This document shows positions 21,886 through 33,836 of a stretch of DNA of 64,000 nucleotides, in pieces (the first letter of the stretch is position 1; every line of letters starts with the position of its first letter). A model generated the notes under the pieces. It saw only the letters and a program-made list of their open reading frames with translations, did not search any database and was not told where the DNA came from. The stretch is from Auricularia sp. M13 (taxonomy: Eukaryota; Basidiomycota; Agaricomycetes; Auriculariales; Auriculariaceae), in NCBI GenBank assembly GCA_037042915.1, contig CM073194.1, forward strand, positions 248,001-312,000, in the 5' to 3' direction. Position numbers and translations under genes: made by a program.

Positions 21886-22482
21886 TCAGCGGCACGACAC
21901 ACATCCATCGGGGCGGTTCGAGAGACACTGATAGCAGCACACGCCGCCAAGGTTCGTATCCGCCGTGATGCCCGACGCGCCGTTAGCGACGCACCCGCTG
22001 AACACGGCGGCCGCAGCATTGAAGAGCGCCAAGTTGGGCAGGTAGCTTGGGCGCGCCGTCCAGCTGATGCAGCACTGGCCGGAGTTGGAGTTGATCACGC
22101 ACAGTGCGGCAGCGTCGGGCGGGAGGGGGTTTGTGTTGTGCTGCAGCCCAGTGTAGATCAACGCGTGGCACAGGTCGGCGTTCGGCACGTTGGCGCCGTC
22201 GCAGAATACTTGGTTGGAGCCGCAGCGCTTTTGGTGTTCGTTGTCTGAGCTTAGTCCCTCCACTGCTGAAGAGGTGGTGATATTCCCCACTCCCGCGAAA
22301 CCGTAGTACACGATCTTCCCAGCGGCCGAGTAGGCCGTCTCGATGGGCACGAGCGTCCTGCCGGCAGTTTTCGCAAAGACGGGAGTCGTGCGCGGCTCTG
22401 GCGCTGCAGCGACGAGCAGGAGGAACAGGAAGGCGAATAGGATTGGGAACATGCTAATCAGAGATTCTGCGATAATAAGCAT
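21886..22482 (-). CDS. Cys-rich secreted protein, family copy 2, 198 aa
   Basis: Single exon. ATG codons at 22482 and 22452 are both in frame; the second gives a cleaner signal peptide (MFPILFAFLFLLLVAAAPE) and matches the start of copy 3, so it may be the real start (188 aa). The mature part has KRCGSNQVFCDGANVPNAD, GQCCISWTARPSYL, a GITADTNLGGVC block and QCLSNRPDGCVSCR. A TATA box (ttatata on the plus strand, 22607-22613) lies upstream. It is closer to copy 3 than to copy 1 (CCISWTARPS, GITADTNL shared). Presumed extracellular; function unknown. Confidence 0.82.
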   Translation of the reverse strand: MLIIAESLISMFPILFAFLFLLLVAAAPEPRTTPVFAKTAGRTLVPIETAYSAAGKIVYYGFAGVGNITTSSAVEGLSSDNEHQKRCGSNQVFCDGANVPNADLCHALIYTGLQHNTNPLPPDAAALCVINSNSGQCCISWTARPSYLPNLALFNAAAAVFSGCVANGASGITADTNLGGVCCYQCLSNRPDGCVSCR

Positions 22483-24345
22483 CTAATCGGCAAGCAGGTT
22501 ACAAGGTACGCTTACACTTTCGTCCCAGGAGTTCGAACTGCCCGGAAGAGCCGCTGATCGGAGGGCCGTACTGATGGTGGACGTTGTAATGCTACAACTA
22601 CCCTGCTTATATACCAAACGTCGTAGGACGGATGATTATAGAGCGTCTGCGGCCTACTCAACGATGCCGCACTTGGAGAATGATAGAGCGGCGTGAGAGC
22701 GAAGGGTGCCGACCAGTCAGGTTGCGTTCAACCCGTTGTGTTCGGCTCTTGATTGCGCGATAGAGGCCCTTGCTATTCAGACGGACATTGACAGCAGCGG
22801 TGCCGAGGCTTCCAGCGTCGGACAGCACGTTATACATGCTCATTAGCGTTTCCGCAGAATCTCACGACTACATCCGACCCGGTGACTGAACGATTCTCGC
22901 GTGTAGGGACTGAAGAATTGTTGACCTGATCTGCAGCGAAGCTCAACTGCGAAGCTCCGGAGGATCCGCGCTGAATGTCGTGAATGTTGTAGGATAAGCG
23001 CCGTAGATTGTAGTCCTCAATTGCAAAAGTACCAAGGGTCTGTGAGCTACACATGCTGTCAGCATTATTATGCAAGACATGAATAAATTGAATGGTGCAA
23101 GTTCGGTGATAACAGGGATTGAGACACCGGCCGGCTGGCATCGCACATGCAGCGAGCGCCGCTCTCTGCCTCGCATTACACAGAGACATAGAAGTCCTAG
23201 ACTCCGGAGCGCATCAAACACCGGGCGCAGCGGGATGCCGCTGATCGGGCGGGAAGGGTAAGCTGCTGAGTCGATCCGCAACGATGGAATGCGGGGATCA
23301 TCGAGGATTGACTGCTGCTCAGCCACCCGAGCATGAGCTCATGTGCTCAGAAATGTTCCAAGATCCAGAGGAAGAGCAGAGCAGATCGCGACGGAACACA
23401 AATATCGCCATTGGTGATATTTGTGAAATGGTGCGCCAAAGGAGGAGAAAAAGACTCGGAAGGATGAGCACAATGTAGGAGGTCTAGCAGAGGATACAGA
23501 AGCCAAAAGAAGAAGGCGATCAGCCGTACGATGGTCAGCGACGAGCACAGTCTAGGCGCGACAAGATTTTAGTAATGTCGGTTTTGCGAAATGCAGGAGT
23601 AAGTATTGCAGGCTCAGGTCGAATGCAATCGCCCTTCGGATTAGGATTAATATTGGCTGAAATCGTACAGTAAATGGTCATATGAAGGGTGCCTTCACCT
23701 CCTTGGAGCTTTTTGGCCTGTCGGTGAACGAGTCGGATTAGTCGGGCCGAACCGGTTTGCTATTTGATGTGCTGCCACGTGGCACTTACTTGCCTTCAAA
23801 CTTCCAACTCGTCCGCTTCCAGCTTGTCCGCGATGATATGGCCAGAGGATGGCTACTTCTAAGCTGATCGCCTGCCAGTTTATCAGCTGTGGCTCTCTTG
23901 CATCTGGTAGCCCTGCTACCACAATTTTGTCACAGGCTGTCGCCCGCTTTTGCTCCCAAACCCGTCTGGTACCGACTGTGCTGTCTCCTGCACTCTATCA
24001 TGCTTATGAACCACTCTACTTACGACGCTCTCGTATCGTATCGACCTCTTGCTATCGGTACGCCGCGGTGCGCCTCACCGTTTTCTTTTTTCCGGAAGCT
24101 CCAATGTCGTTTTCTTGTCGAGTTCAAGTCTACGGACCCGGGCTGGGCAAATCCTCGCCACTAGTGGCACGCCAACCAGGCCTTGCCCAATGTGAACTCC
24201 TCGCTCCAATGAACCCGACAAACTTCCATTGCGACCCAATTATACGCTCGACACCACTGTAGCCAACCAAATCCTTACGTACTCCGAGCACATTGTCCCC
24301 CGATTCCCCGACCTTCCTTCTGCTCAACTTCATAACCTCCAGCGT
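22483..24345. other. Intergenic interval between two secreted-protein genes
   Basis: This holds the promoter of the 21.9 kb gene at its left end. I see no supported gene in the remaining 1.7 kb; short ATG frames near 23284-23478 are Arg/Glu-rich and probably chance. Confidence 0.4.
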
Positions 24346-24909
24346 TCAGCCGCATGTCGCACATCCATCGGGGCGGTTGGAGAGGCACTGCGAACAGCAC
24401 ACCCCATCGAGGTTCGTGTCCGCCGTGATTCCTGAATAGCCGTATTGAACGCAGCCGACATAGGTGGAGGCCGCCGCGGGATAGAGGTCCGCGTAGATGA
24501 GGTTGGACGGGCGCGCGGTCCAGCTGATGCAGCATTGGCCGTTCGTCGTCAAGCAGAGTGCGATCGCGTTTGCTGGAAGCACAGCGGCGTTGGACGACAG
24601 GCCAATGTTGTAGATGAGGTTCCAGCAGGGGTCGGCGTTGGGCACGTTCGAGCCGTCGCAGAACACCTGGTTCGAGCCGCAGCGCTTCTGGATGCTGCCG
24701 AGCCAGCCCGCGCTCCGAGCTACCGCCGGTGTGGTGATGTTCGTGCCGTCCGCGAGACCGTAGAACACGATCGGGCCGGCGGGCGACTGGACCGTTCCGA
24801 TGGGCGCGACCTTCTTGGGGCTTGCCGCAGCAGTCGCGTGCGGCAGCTCCGGCAGCGCAGACACCTGCGCGGCAACGAGCAAGGTGACAACGAAACCCGC
24901 AAGGAACAT
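24346..24909 (-). CDS. Cys-rich secreted protein, family copy 3, 187 aa
   Basis: Single exon from the ATG at 24909. The signal peptide MFLAGFVVTLLVAAQVSALP is followed by KRCGSNQVFCDGSNVPNADP, GQCCISWTARPSNL, GITADTNLDGVCCSQC and SNRPDGCATCG. It shares the C-terminal Cys-x-x-Cys ending with copy 2 (C-S-C versus C-A-T-C). A ttatata element near 25054 on the plus strand could be its TATA box, about 145 bases upstream. With copies 1 and 2 it forms a local family of three around the dioxygenase gene. Confidence 0.83.
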   Translation of the reverse strand: MFLAGFVVTLLVAAQVSALPELPHATAAASPKKVAPIGTVQSPAGPIVFYGLADGTNITTPAVARSAGWLGSIQKRCGSNQVFCDGSNVPNADPCWNLIYNIGLSSNAAVLPANAIALCLTTNGQCCISWTARPSNLIYADLYPAAASTYVGCVQYGYSGITADTNLDGVCCSQCLSNRPDGCATCG

Positions 24910-26069
24910 GCTGCAGGGCAGACCAGGTCCGTGTCAGCTCCGGCAGGAAACCCGCGATTATAGCACATGCTCACTCTTCCGCGCAGGAAAAACCAAAGCA
25001 GTAGATCAGTATGTCGTACTGATCTGGGTGGTCCTAGGGGCGCAGCTAAGGGCTTATATACTGGAATCGCCAGGTGCATGTTGCGCATCCCGAATGCCGG
25101 CCGCGTACCAATCATACCAAAGGTATGGCGCTTTGGGATGAGTGCGTGGGAACTAACCTCTGTCAGAATGCACGACCGTCGATTCTCAATTGCCAGCTAG
25201 ACGCGCCAATCGTCCAAACTGGGGTTGAGAGCGGCGGTGGCGAGCTTCCAAAGCCGGGAATCACTTCGGCGCATGCTGACTATCGACGGGACCGCCGCTC
25301 GTTCTCCCGCGTTGAATGCATGGAGCACCCGGGTCCTGTTGGACCGAAAATGGCTCCGGCTTCCACCCAGCCGATCATCCTTCAGCGGAACACGGACGGC
25401 GCTACCTTATGGACTCGATCTTCTCGTACACGGTACACAGGCCCATTTTGTCCGACGGTCGCGTGTCGCGGAGACTTCGTTTGCTGAATCCGCCCTGGCC
25501 GGGCTTCCTCGTTTGTGTATTCCGCTCAATGGGGAAGTCGGATCCGCTCGCCGAGGGTCTTCGCGCTGCTCGGGCTACGTGCTTATCCGCGGTACCGCGC
25601 TCCTACGCTTCAAGCTGTATCTTCGCGGGACTCAGGCATGCTGGCGCCTGCATCTCACCTCAAACATCACGCTAGGCAACACCTCCTCAGATGATAGTAG
25701 GAGAGCTATATTAGACATGATTGCGTACTACCGCACGGGCTGCAGTTTCCGTTCTCGCGTGCTTGTTTGCCCTGGCCTGCGGCGATAGGCGCTCATAATA
25801 CCGGCACCGAGACGATCTGCACACGGAGTAGTAATACGGCAGCTCCGACGGAGGTACTCGTCGGATACGGCCAGGCCAGTCCTGCCGTATCGGCATTCCC
25901 GTGCGACTGTGGAGGCTATGAACCATCAAATACATAAGACCCGCAGATAGCCAGAGCTTCTCCCTGAGCCTCTTGCTCTGGCGCAGATGTCTTCTCGCGA
26001 GGAAATCCAGTTCGTGAACAACTGCTTGACATGTGCGCGCTCTCGCTTCCGGCGGCGAAACTCCATTGC
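24910..26069. other. Intergenic region, nothing recognised
   Basis: Open frames here (for example 25225-25788) lack motifs, and most use non-ATG starts. I see no repeat or RNA gene. Confidence 0.4.
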
Positions 26070-27675
26070 TAAGATGACGGTGCAGGCATCCCCATCACGC
26101 TGTTTTTGTACGACTGGGGTACGCCCGCACGAAGTCTGCGACTGACTGATGGACAGCTGACCACAAGTTTCGAATAGTCCTGACATTCGGTGACGAGGTG
26201 CGCATGAACGCGCTACCGGCCGTTGTTCCCTCGTAGCTCATCAGAACGGGAAGGTGGAATTTATATGGGTATTCCTCGTTCTAACTTGCGCGCGCGGGGG
26301 ACTATCTGCCAAGTTGACGCCTCCCCCAGCGCCGGAAACTGAGCTGGAAGATCGATCAGCCTATCTTCCTGGGGGTGCGCCGCTCGATTCAACCAAAGTA
26401 GGTTGTTGACCATGACGGTACCGTCCCAGCTTCGTTATGGGACCCTGGCTCTTATGGCGCTCATGGGCGTGCTGTTCAAACACGTCTCAGAAGCCGTGAG
26501 TCTGTTTGCCACTGCGGTCGCAAAAGCGTTCTAAGATCGTCACGCGGCACATGGCTCAGGAGTGAGTCTTCCGAATCGAATCACTGCGCCACACCGTGAT
26601 CGCATTCCCGACCTCCGACCAACAGACACCGACGGCAAACATTGGCGAGCATCGCCGGAACGCTCGTTATCTTCGTTCTCGCGCAAGGTACGCCAACTCA
26701 GTCTCACACACAGCTAGGCTCGTCCATGTCTCAATGCTGCCGCTCGATCACACAGTGCTTCTGCAATTCCGCGTGTACATTATATATAATCGCTCGCGGA
26801 CTATCCTCTGGACGAACATCGGGCTGTTCGCCATTGAGGCGGCCGTGACGATCTATCTATTCTTGCACTTATTCTCGAAGTCTAATGGTGCGTTCGCTTG
26901 GGCACGTTCATGTGAGAAGCAATCCTGATGTCACGCGCTCCAGTGACTTGCCACACTATGACATGCAACGCATATCCGCCCGAGTTCGGCTTGGTATACG
27001 TAGCGCGTAAGCACCCTGAACTGGCCGCAGGAACTGCTGAAACCTACTCACCCCACCCTTAACTGCAGCGCTCCTTTATGAAACATATCTGCTTGGGCTC
27101 GCAGCCTGGAAATCATGGGTCCAGCGGGAGAGCCTGCGCCAATTGGGAACCGGAAGCATCCTCGATATTCTGGTCCGCGGCTCCGTTCTTTACTTCGCAC
27201 TGTACGTCGCATTTGTACACGTTCCCCACAACGCAGGCTGCCTGAGCGTCGGTCATCTAGTGTTGCGAGTGGAATGGCCATCTCTATGATAATCTTCTTC
27301 GCAGCTCCGGTAAGCTCATGAGCATCTCTTTCACGTGAGACAACGCTCAGAATCAGCAGAAATATGTCGACTGGCTAGATCTGCGCGTTTAGTGCCCTCC
27401 GCACGCTCACCCAGCTGATCATGTTTCTCTTCAGACTTTCCGACGCTACGGGGAGCATAGGCGGCACACACTTGATACTTTCAATGCGCGAGGCCCTCCT
27501 GCGCCCGGTCTTGCCAAGTCAAGCATCCACAACCCTCTTCATCAGTCACGACTCGCGCAGCGTCCGAATGCCTTGGAACTCGCGGCGAAGATATAACGCA
27601 TCTCAAAGTTTGAAGGGTAAAAAGCGAGAGAGCGAGCATTTTTCTGATGGGAAGGACATCTTGGTTATCGTTTAA
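26070..27675 (+). CDS. DUF6533-like multi-pass membrane protein, copy 2 (exon structure unresolved, may be decayed)
   Basis: In order on the plus strand: ITLFLYDWG (26094), VEFIWVF (about 26256), RYGTLALMALMGVLFKHVSE (about 26435), LQFRVYIIYNRSRTILWTN (about 26761), TCHTMTCNAYP, ETYLLGLAAWKSWVQRE, RGSVLYFALYVAF, SVASGMAISMIIFFAAPV, and a tail GSIGGTHLILSMREALLRPV ending at 27673-27675. This is the hallmark order of the basidiomycete DUF6533 membrane family (LYDW...VEFIW...RVY.IYNRSR), which I know as several-TM proteins of unknown function. The pieces are spaced by intron-sized gaps, but not every junction could be placed, so it may be a working gene or a pseudogene. Nearly the same order recurs at 28.7-30.2 kb. 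Confidence 0.55.
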
Positions 27676-28675
27676 CTACTAGCTAGTTTAGTAGTTAGCA
27701 ACGTGACTTGATTTTGTTATAGGGTGTTTTTTTGTGGCAGACTTCAGACGTAATAAATATGTATGAAGCACTCTGTTTTATTATAGAGGGGAAAGGAATC
27801 TTGGAAGATACAAAATTGAACGAAGACTCGACGGAGCAACGGACTTGTCGGATGTTAAACTGCTTGACCCGGAACCAGACACATCAACTCAGCGAGCTAC
27901 TGTTCGCCACTACTGTCCATCTGGCGCCTTAGGATCCTGGAAAAGGTCGATTTATCGAGGACCCGAATGCTTGCCACTTTGCGCTGCCCGCTTACAGTAT
28001 CCTGGCCAACAACTGTTGTTCTGGCCGAAATCTTTTGCAGCGACATTTTGCAGGCCGAGCCGTCTGTGCTAGACACTGGAAGCTTTACTTCTCAATACTG
28101 CGTCCAGTTTATCTATGTCTTTGCCGGCATTGGGCCACCTCTGGCGCGGCGCCGGAGACCTTCCTGCGGCTCCGAACTGAGAAGTGGCGCAAAGAACGCT
28201 GGCAATTCTTCCCGACGTGCTCTCTTGGATGTGATCGCCTGGATATTGATCAGATTCCTGTCTGTTGAGCACACAATACCCCATACGCCGGCAGTGACTG
28301 TGTGCTCGATGCAGCGACGCTAGAAAGCAATGCATTCCGACGCGCGTGACCTGTTCGTCTGCTGGATCTTCCTCAAATACGACGCTACTAGTCCTAAAAG
28401 CCCATAATATTCCCGTCTAAAGCGACCTTTGAACCGTTCAGGGCGACACGGTCGGTTGTGATCGGCTCCAAGCACACGACCGTCCCGCGGCACCGAAAAC
28501 ACACTGCAAAAATCCTGTCCTGTCATGCGCTCCCGCAGAGTCCCTGCGCTGTAGCTTCTTGAACACGCTTCCCGCCAATTTCCCGACGACAGGGCCGCTG
28601 TAGACCCGCAGAAGCTAGGCGATAAATACCTGGAGCATAGGGCTTTTTTGCCCTTCTCGCCGCTGGGACCACACC
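27676..28675. other. Intergenic region between two DUF6533-like copies
   Basis: Nothing recognised. A short AT-rich inverted sequence around 27672-27700 (aactac ... gtagtt) is a possible terminator-like hairpin but weak. Confidence 0.35.
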
Positions 28676-30247
28676 ATGTCAACCATGTTGATTGATATGG
28701 TCGACACCTCTTTAACATGTGAGTCCGTATCGCCATTTTCCGCCCTCTTAACTGACGAACATTCAGTTATCCCACTTACACTCGTTCTATATGACTGGCG
28801 TGAGTGATTTCCGAAGTTTTAATCGTCTATCTTGACCAAAGGTCGCAGTTCTAACATTCCATGAAGAGGCAGGTGGACCCGGCATGAACCTTTTGACCCG
28901 TGGACCCTGACCAGACGTGTCAAGGTCGAGTTCATATGGGTCAGTCCAAGTTCAGACTGCAGCTCTCGATGACTCTGCTAAACGCCGTCCCAGCGTCTGC
29001 GACCCATACAGAAGCAAATTCCATTCGTACTTGTGAGCTGCCAGCCGCCGCCATCGCCGCACTGTTCGCCATAGGAAATCCGGGCTGATTATCGCAGCTC
29101 AGATACGGCACCCTGGTGTTCGTGACGCTGGCCGCCATGTCCGTCGAGCCTCTTTCGCAACACGTCAGTACCCTAGCTGTTTCAATTCATTCGAACCTTG
29201 ACACCCCTATGCAGGCGTGAGCTGCTTCGGACGATATCCAGGACTGCACAGAGCTCACCGGCGGCAGCATCTACATCAAGGCGTGGAATCGCGAAATAGT
29301 GATGTGTATTATCGTCGTCGCTGTGCACAGTACGTCCTCCTTCCCTGCACTGGACGCGTTGCTCATCTTGTCCTTCCCTAGTCCTTCTGCAGCTCCGCAT
29401 CTATGTCATGTACAACCGCTCGCGTGTCATCCTCTGGGTCAACGCCGCGCTATTCCTTGCCGAATGCGCGGTTACACTCTATTTGACGTTGGATCTTTCC
29501 AAGAGAATCGTACATACGTCCATATGCATCTCGCCTGAATCCTCGACTAAACACGGATCCTGCACTGGCAGAAATTCACAGGAACACCAACTCCCGTTCT
29601 GGCTGATGGATGCCGCACATGTAGTGCATTCCCGCGGTCATATGGCTATGCCTACATCGCCCGTGAGTGACGTACCATCGGGCGTAATGGTGAGTAACCG
29701 GGTTTGCGGTGTAGCTATGACGTTCGAAGCATACCTTGTCGCGCTGGCCGTGCGCCAGAGTTGGATCTACCGCGAGGCCACGCGCGAGCTCGGATCCAGC
29801 AGCACGTTGGACATCCTGGTCAAAGGATCCGTGCAATACTTCGCTCTGTACGTCTGTCTTCCTGCACCTCGTGCTGTAATATCGCCTCTTGAATTTTTCG
29901 TTCTCTTGTCGTAGGGTGGCGGGTGGCATGGCTGTCTCGATGATCATGTTCTTCGCGGACGCAGTAAGGACCGGCGGCTATTCCAGTTTGGTTAACGTCC
30001 TGAATAATGTGCAGAAACACGCACTCTGGGTCGATCTGTACGTTCTGATCACTGATTTCATTTGGCCTGACACCCAGGACGTCGGTACAGATTGACAGAT
30101 GCAACTGCGTGCATCGGGAGCACTCGCCTGATTCTCTCGGTGAGGAAGGCTTTACTCAACACACCGGTCACGCAGCGCACCACGGAGCACGGCATTACGT
30201 TTCAAAGGTTCGAGCGAGAGGAGGTGGACACGTACGGGAATGTATGA
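28676..30247 (+). CDS. DUF6533-like multi-pass membrane protein, copy 3 (best preserved)
   Basis: ATG at 28676 (MSTMLIDMVDTSLT), then IPLTLVLYDW (about 28770), VKVEFIWVSPSS (about 28919), RYGTLVFVTLAAMSVEPLSQ, AWNREIVMCIIVVAVHS, LLQLRIYVMYNRSRVILWVN (about 29392), AECAVTLYLTLDLSK, FEAYLVALAVRQSWIYREAT, KGSVQYFALYV, VAGGMAVSMIMFFADAV, and a final exon STRLILSVRKALLNTPV...EEVDTYGNV with stop at 30245-30247. Most pieces are bounded by gtgagt/gtacgt donors and yag acceptors. The join between LYDW and VEFIW did not resolve in phase, so either an extra exon is missed or the copy is damaged there. Function is unknown; plasma- or endomembrane location is expected. Confidence 0.6.
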
Positions 30248-30432
30248 ATGAAGGTAAGCTTCGCAGTGCCTGCTGTTGACTGGAGTGACAACTCAAATCG
30301 AGCGGCAGGAGTATGAAAAATAGCAATGTATTAGCCATCAGTATTTAGGCCATCGGTATGTAGCAATGTCCATTCTGCTAAGGAGCTAGTTCAAAAGAAG
30401 GTCGGGGAGTGTCCGCATCCGAGTCCGTTCGT

Positions 30433-31109
30433 TTAGTTCGGCGTGAAGTAGATGGTGTACTCGACGGGGAAGGGGGCATCGTGAATTTCTACGCAGCGCG
30501 TGAGCTTCAGGCACGAGTCTTGGTATCAAAGGGCGGGAAGACTCACCAGAGACGACCTGGGTGCCGCCGAGGAAGGGGAACGCGGTGTGGTACGGCTTCT
30601 CGTCGCCGAGGAAGTGGATGGCGTTCTCGCCGTCGATGGTCTGGCATCGCGTGTGTCAGAAATATGCGTGGCAAGATAAATGGCTAGTCGTGTGCTTACC
30701 CATCCCTGCTCGAGCTGCGCGCGGTCGCAGTCCTGGAGGGTGACGATGCCAACTCCGGTCTCGACGGTGAGGCATCCGCGGCTGCCCTGGAACTCGGCAG
30801 AGATGCGCCTGCCGGTGCGTCAGCAGACCGCAAACGCTGAGCGACTGGAGACAGTATAGGGAGCGTCACATACACGAAGTCGTCGCAGGATTCGATCGTG
30901 AACTCCTGGTCCTCGTAGGCGCGCTGCAGGATCGGCTTGAGGTTCGCGTCGGAGATGGGCGTAAGCGCGAGCTTGGGGTTGAAGGCCTCCGGGCGCGGGT
31001 CGACGATGGTCAGGTGACCAGTGCTGGTAGCGACGCAGTTTTCGCGCTTGGTGGGGATGGCGAACGCGCTGACGGCGGCGGCGAGCACAAGGAGGGACGA
31101 GGCGAGCAT
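30433..31109 (-). CDS. Small secreted protein, paralogue B, 164 aa
   Basis: Four exons on the minus strand: 31109-30874, 30808-30700, 30640-30547, 30488-30433 (TAA). The signal peptide MLASSLLVLAAAVSAFA is followed by LTIVDPRP, LTPISDANLKPILQRAYEDQ, ESCDDF, GCLTVE and a final TIYFTP. Exons 1-3 have exactly the same lengths as those of paralogue A at 14.7 kb, on the opposite strand; the last exon is one codon longer. A TATA-like tttatac on the plus strand near 31188 lies about 80 bases upstream. Four Cys are conserved. Secretion is likely; function unknown. Confidence 0.82.
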
Positions 31110-32300
31110 GGTGATGTTGGTAGTGTAGGTGGGAGGGATCGAGTACCGAGAGTGGTTGATGCCTGGAAAGCCTGCCAGACTCTGGTATTTATACTTTGTG
31201 GATAGCAAGCCGAGATCGACAGACCGCCGAGATCGACAGTGCGCAGCGCAGCCCAATTTGTCTTTCGGCACAATCATGTGGATCCGCGCAGCATCAAAGC
31301 GTGCAGCAGCGAATCGCGGCATCATAGTCTCGTGATCATCGGTCAATGGCCATGTCTCTGAGGGCATTGACTGGAAGACGCTATTTTTGTGTTCCGCGAT
31401 GCCGTCATGAGCGCTCAAGCAGCCGCGCGCTCTGAGCCACCTACTCACGACCGGAATGAAAGTAGAGCCACATATTGAAGTGAGTTCGAGGAGTAAACCC
31501 AACGTGACGAGATCTGCCAAAATGTCGATCCTCAGTCTGACAGGCTGTGCGGTCGATCGAGCCTCTGAGATCTTTGAATGCTGGGGCTGCCTGGACTGCG
31601 CAGAACGGTGGAGCAAATTTGGCGATGTTCGGAGGGCGGCCGGGGGTTTGTGTCAGCAGCACCCGGCGGCGAAGGACTGGTACGTATTCCACATTGAACG
31701 AGAGCCGAGGCTATGCGATGCTTAATTACTTTGTCAAGGTCCCGCAGTACGTCCAGACCAGAAATACGTTTTATGCAGTTCCAGACTCGGCACGAGCACA
31801 TGTAGAAGGCGGTGTTTTCAATTTCAGGCGAAAGGCAGGCGCGGGGAATTTTGACAAGGTGAAGGCAAGCACACAGACAAGATAGACTTCCGGGCAGCGA
31901 AAGCGTCTGGAGAATTTGCCCCTCGTATCCCATTCAAATGTAACGCACGCGAACCGTTCATAGTGTGCAGCAGCGTAATATGGAGCTCAGCGGCGACAGG
32001 CTGGAAGCAAGAGCGGCGTCAGGAATCTTTTTGTTCCTACCGTGCGTACGAGCCGGCAAAGGCAACATGGTGCATTTAACCTGGTTTCCAAATCCTCCTC
32101 GTTTCCCCCCACCCCGCGGGTGAACCTTTCCCGCGGCTCAGTCCCTGTGCCAGTCGCAATCCAACGGCGCCGATGTCGACTTCTTCGAGCAGCGCAGTCA
32201 ACAGACCAGATGGGAATATAGCGCCGGCATGAACAGGAGCGACTCTGATGATCTAAGAATACAGCACATAGAGCACGCGCGCATTCTCCGTCGGATGCGA
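31110..32300. other. Intergenic region
   Basis: This contains the promoter of paralogue B. A few Arg-rich frames (31532-31933 minus) have no motif and are probably chance. I see nothing else. Confidence 0.4.
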
Positions 32301-33836
32301 CTAAGGGTGCGAGTCTTCCCACAAACCCTCGTGGTAGTCGTCCATCACGAGCTGCCGTCGCACCACAGCAGAAAAAGTGGCATCAAACAGCGCAGAGGCT
32401 TCGGGCTCTCCAAGCTGGACGCCCATCTGGACGAGCTACGCATTCTTCTCTTGGGACCGTTCGAGCTGGCCGAGCGCGCGGCCCAGGAACGCAACCTGCG
32501 AGGGCACCACGCGATAGTCCCACATCTCCTGAGTCGCGACGAGGACGTGCTGCTCGAGCACAGCACATGGCAGGTGATAGACGCTCTCGTGGCGAAACGC
32601 AGGCCCCGACCAGATATTAAAATCGGGGTCCCACGGGCGGTCGGGCGGCCACAGCAGCGGGCGCCTGGTGTCGCAGTCGGTGAAAGTAACGTCGATGCGC
32701 AGCCTGCGCAACGCCACAAAGGCGACATCGGTCGAGAGAACGCCCGGCAAGGGCGCGTCGTCGATGCGCAGGTACGTCAGATGTTCCGAGCAGCCGCGCT
32801 TTTTTTTTGGCGATTGGCAGCTCGGGCGCCCAGTAGCTTACGTAGTACACGCGCCGCCAGTGCCGACGCAGCAGGACGACGGTGACCAATGCAGAGTCCA
32901 ATCCCTCGAAGGTGATGCAGATAAGACGCATATAAGATTCGGCATTACTGTCGTCTGGCTCAATCCGGGTAGTCACGTCCCACCAGCAAGACAGTCGGAT
33001 GGTTGAGATCTCGTCGAACGTCGTGATACGCTTAAGGAGATGTATCCTGAGGATTTTTTCGTCGATTGAGAATGACTGCAAGGAGACACCAGACAGATTG
33101 ATATGCAGCTCGTCAATACGATCCATAGGTCCTAGATACGCTGAAATGAGGCTGAGGTGAACGAGGATTGGGAAATGGTGTGCGCAGGAGATATCTAGAG
33201 CTTCGTCAAGCTGCACCAGGCGCAACGAAGAGACGTTGACAAACGCAGGAGACGGCGTGCGACCCAGCGAAATCTGTTCCAATACGAGCGTGTGAAGAAA
33301 CGGCGCGCGTCCGCTGAATTGTTCCTGTGGTTAAAGGAGTCGTTCCTGGTGCCAGATAGCTGGAGAGTTCTAATCTCCGGGGACGCGGCATAGCGTGACA
33401 TAGCGGCTCAGTTAAATCGTAGTCATCCAGTCTCAGAGATAGGTCGACGAGGATAGGCATAGCAGCTGTTGTGGCAGAAACGACCGTGCGTGAGTGAGCA
33501 GCCCTCATGTGCTATGAAATAGGAGGCAGTGAAACTATCGAAACGGGAAGGGGCGACCGTGAGGTGTAAGGGAAGATTTTTTGGGACCGCATACTGGAGA
33601 AGCTCCTCCAGTTCCCGCAGCCTCCGCGTGCACGATAATGTAAAGAAATATATTCCCCTTGAAAGATATAGCCCGGCGTCACAAGCGCATGCATAGAATG
33701 TGCGTGAAACGCACGCAGCTGGGCGAAGCTCGCACTGCTGAAGATATCCAAGGATCTTGATGATGAGCTCTGCGGAAAGAACAAATGGGGGGCCATACAA
33801 GAGGCTCGGCCTGCGCTCGCGGCCAACGTCGGCCAT
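32301..33836 (-). pseudogene. F-box gene type 2, disabled
   Basis: It starts at the ATG at 33836; an F-box-like segment (PFVLSAELIIKILGYLQQCELRPAACVS) is followed by LRR-like blocks (ILVDLSLRLDDYDL, FLHTLVLEQISLG, SSLRLVQLDEALDI, RIDELHINLSGVS) and a conserved tail with RPWDPDFNIWSGPAFRHESV. A 46-base intron near 33520-33570 restores frame once. Three lesions remain: a frame change near 33320 with no usable donor, a run of nine A on the minus strand near 32805 where eight would keep frame, and an in-frame TAG at 32436-32438 after QEKNA followed by about 44 more open codons to 32301. F-box proteins usually deliver substrates to SCF ubiquitin ligases. Sequencing error could mimic the homopolymer lesion but not all three. 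Confidence 0.65.

Noticed and set aside
22525-22600. GTTCGAAC-like sequence resembling a tRNA T-loop
   Set aside because: The flanking bases cannot form T-stem or acceptor stem pairs.
27665-27705. Palindromic aactactagctagtttagtagtt
   Set aside because: It is a short AT-rich imperfect hairpin with no target duplication or coding context; probably chance or a weak 3' end signal.
33500-33580. Frame break in F-box type 2 after YAVPKNLPLHL
   Set aside because: A 46-base GT-AG intron (gtcgcc ... catag) restores the frame; it is not counted among the lesions.
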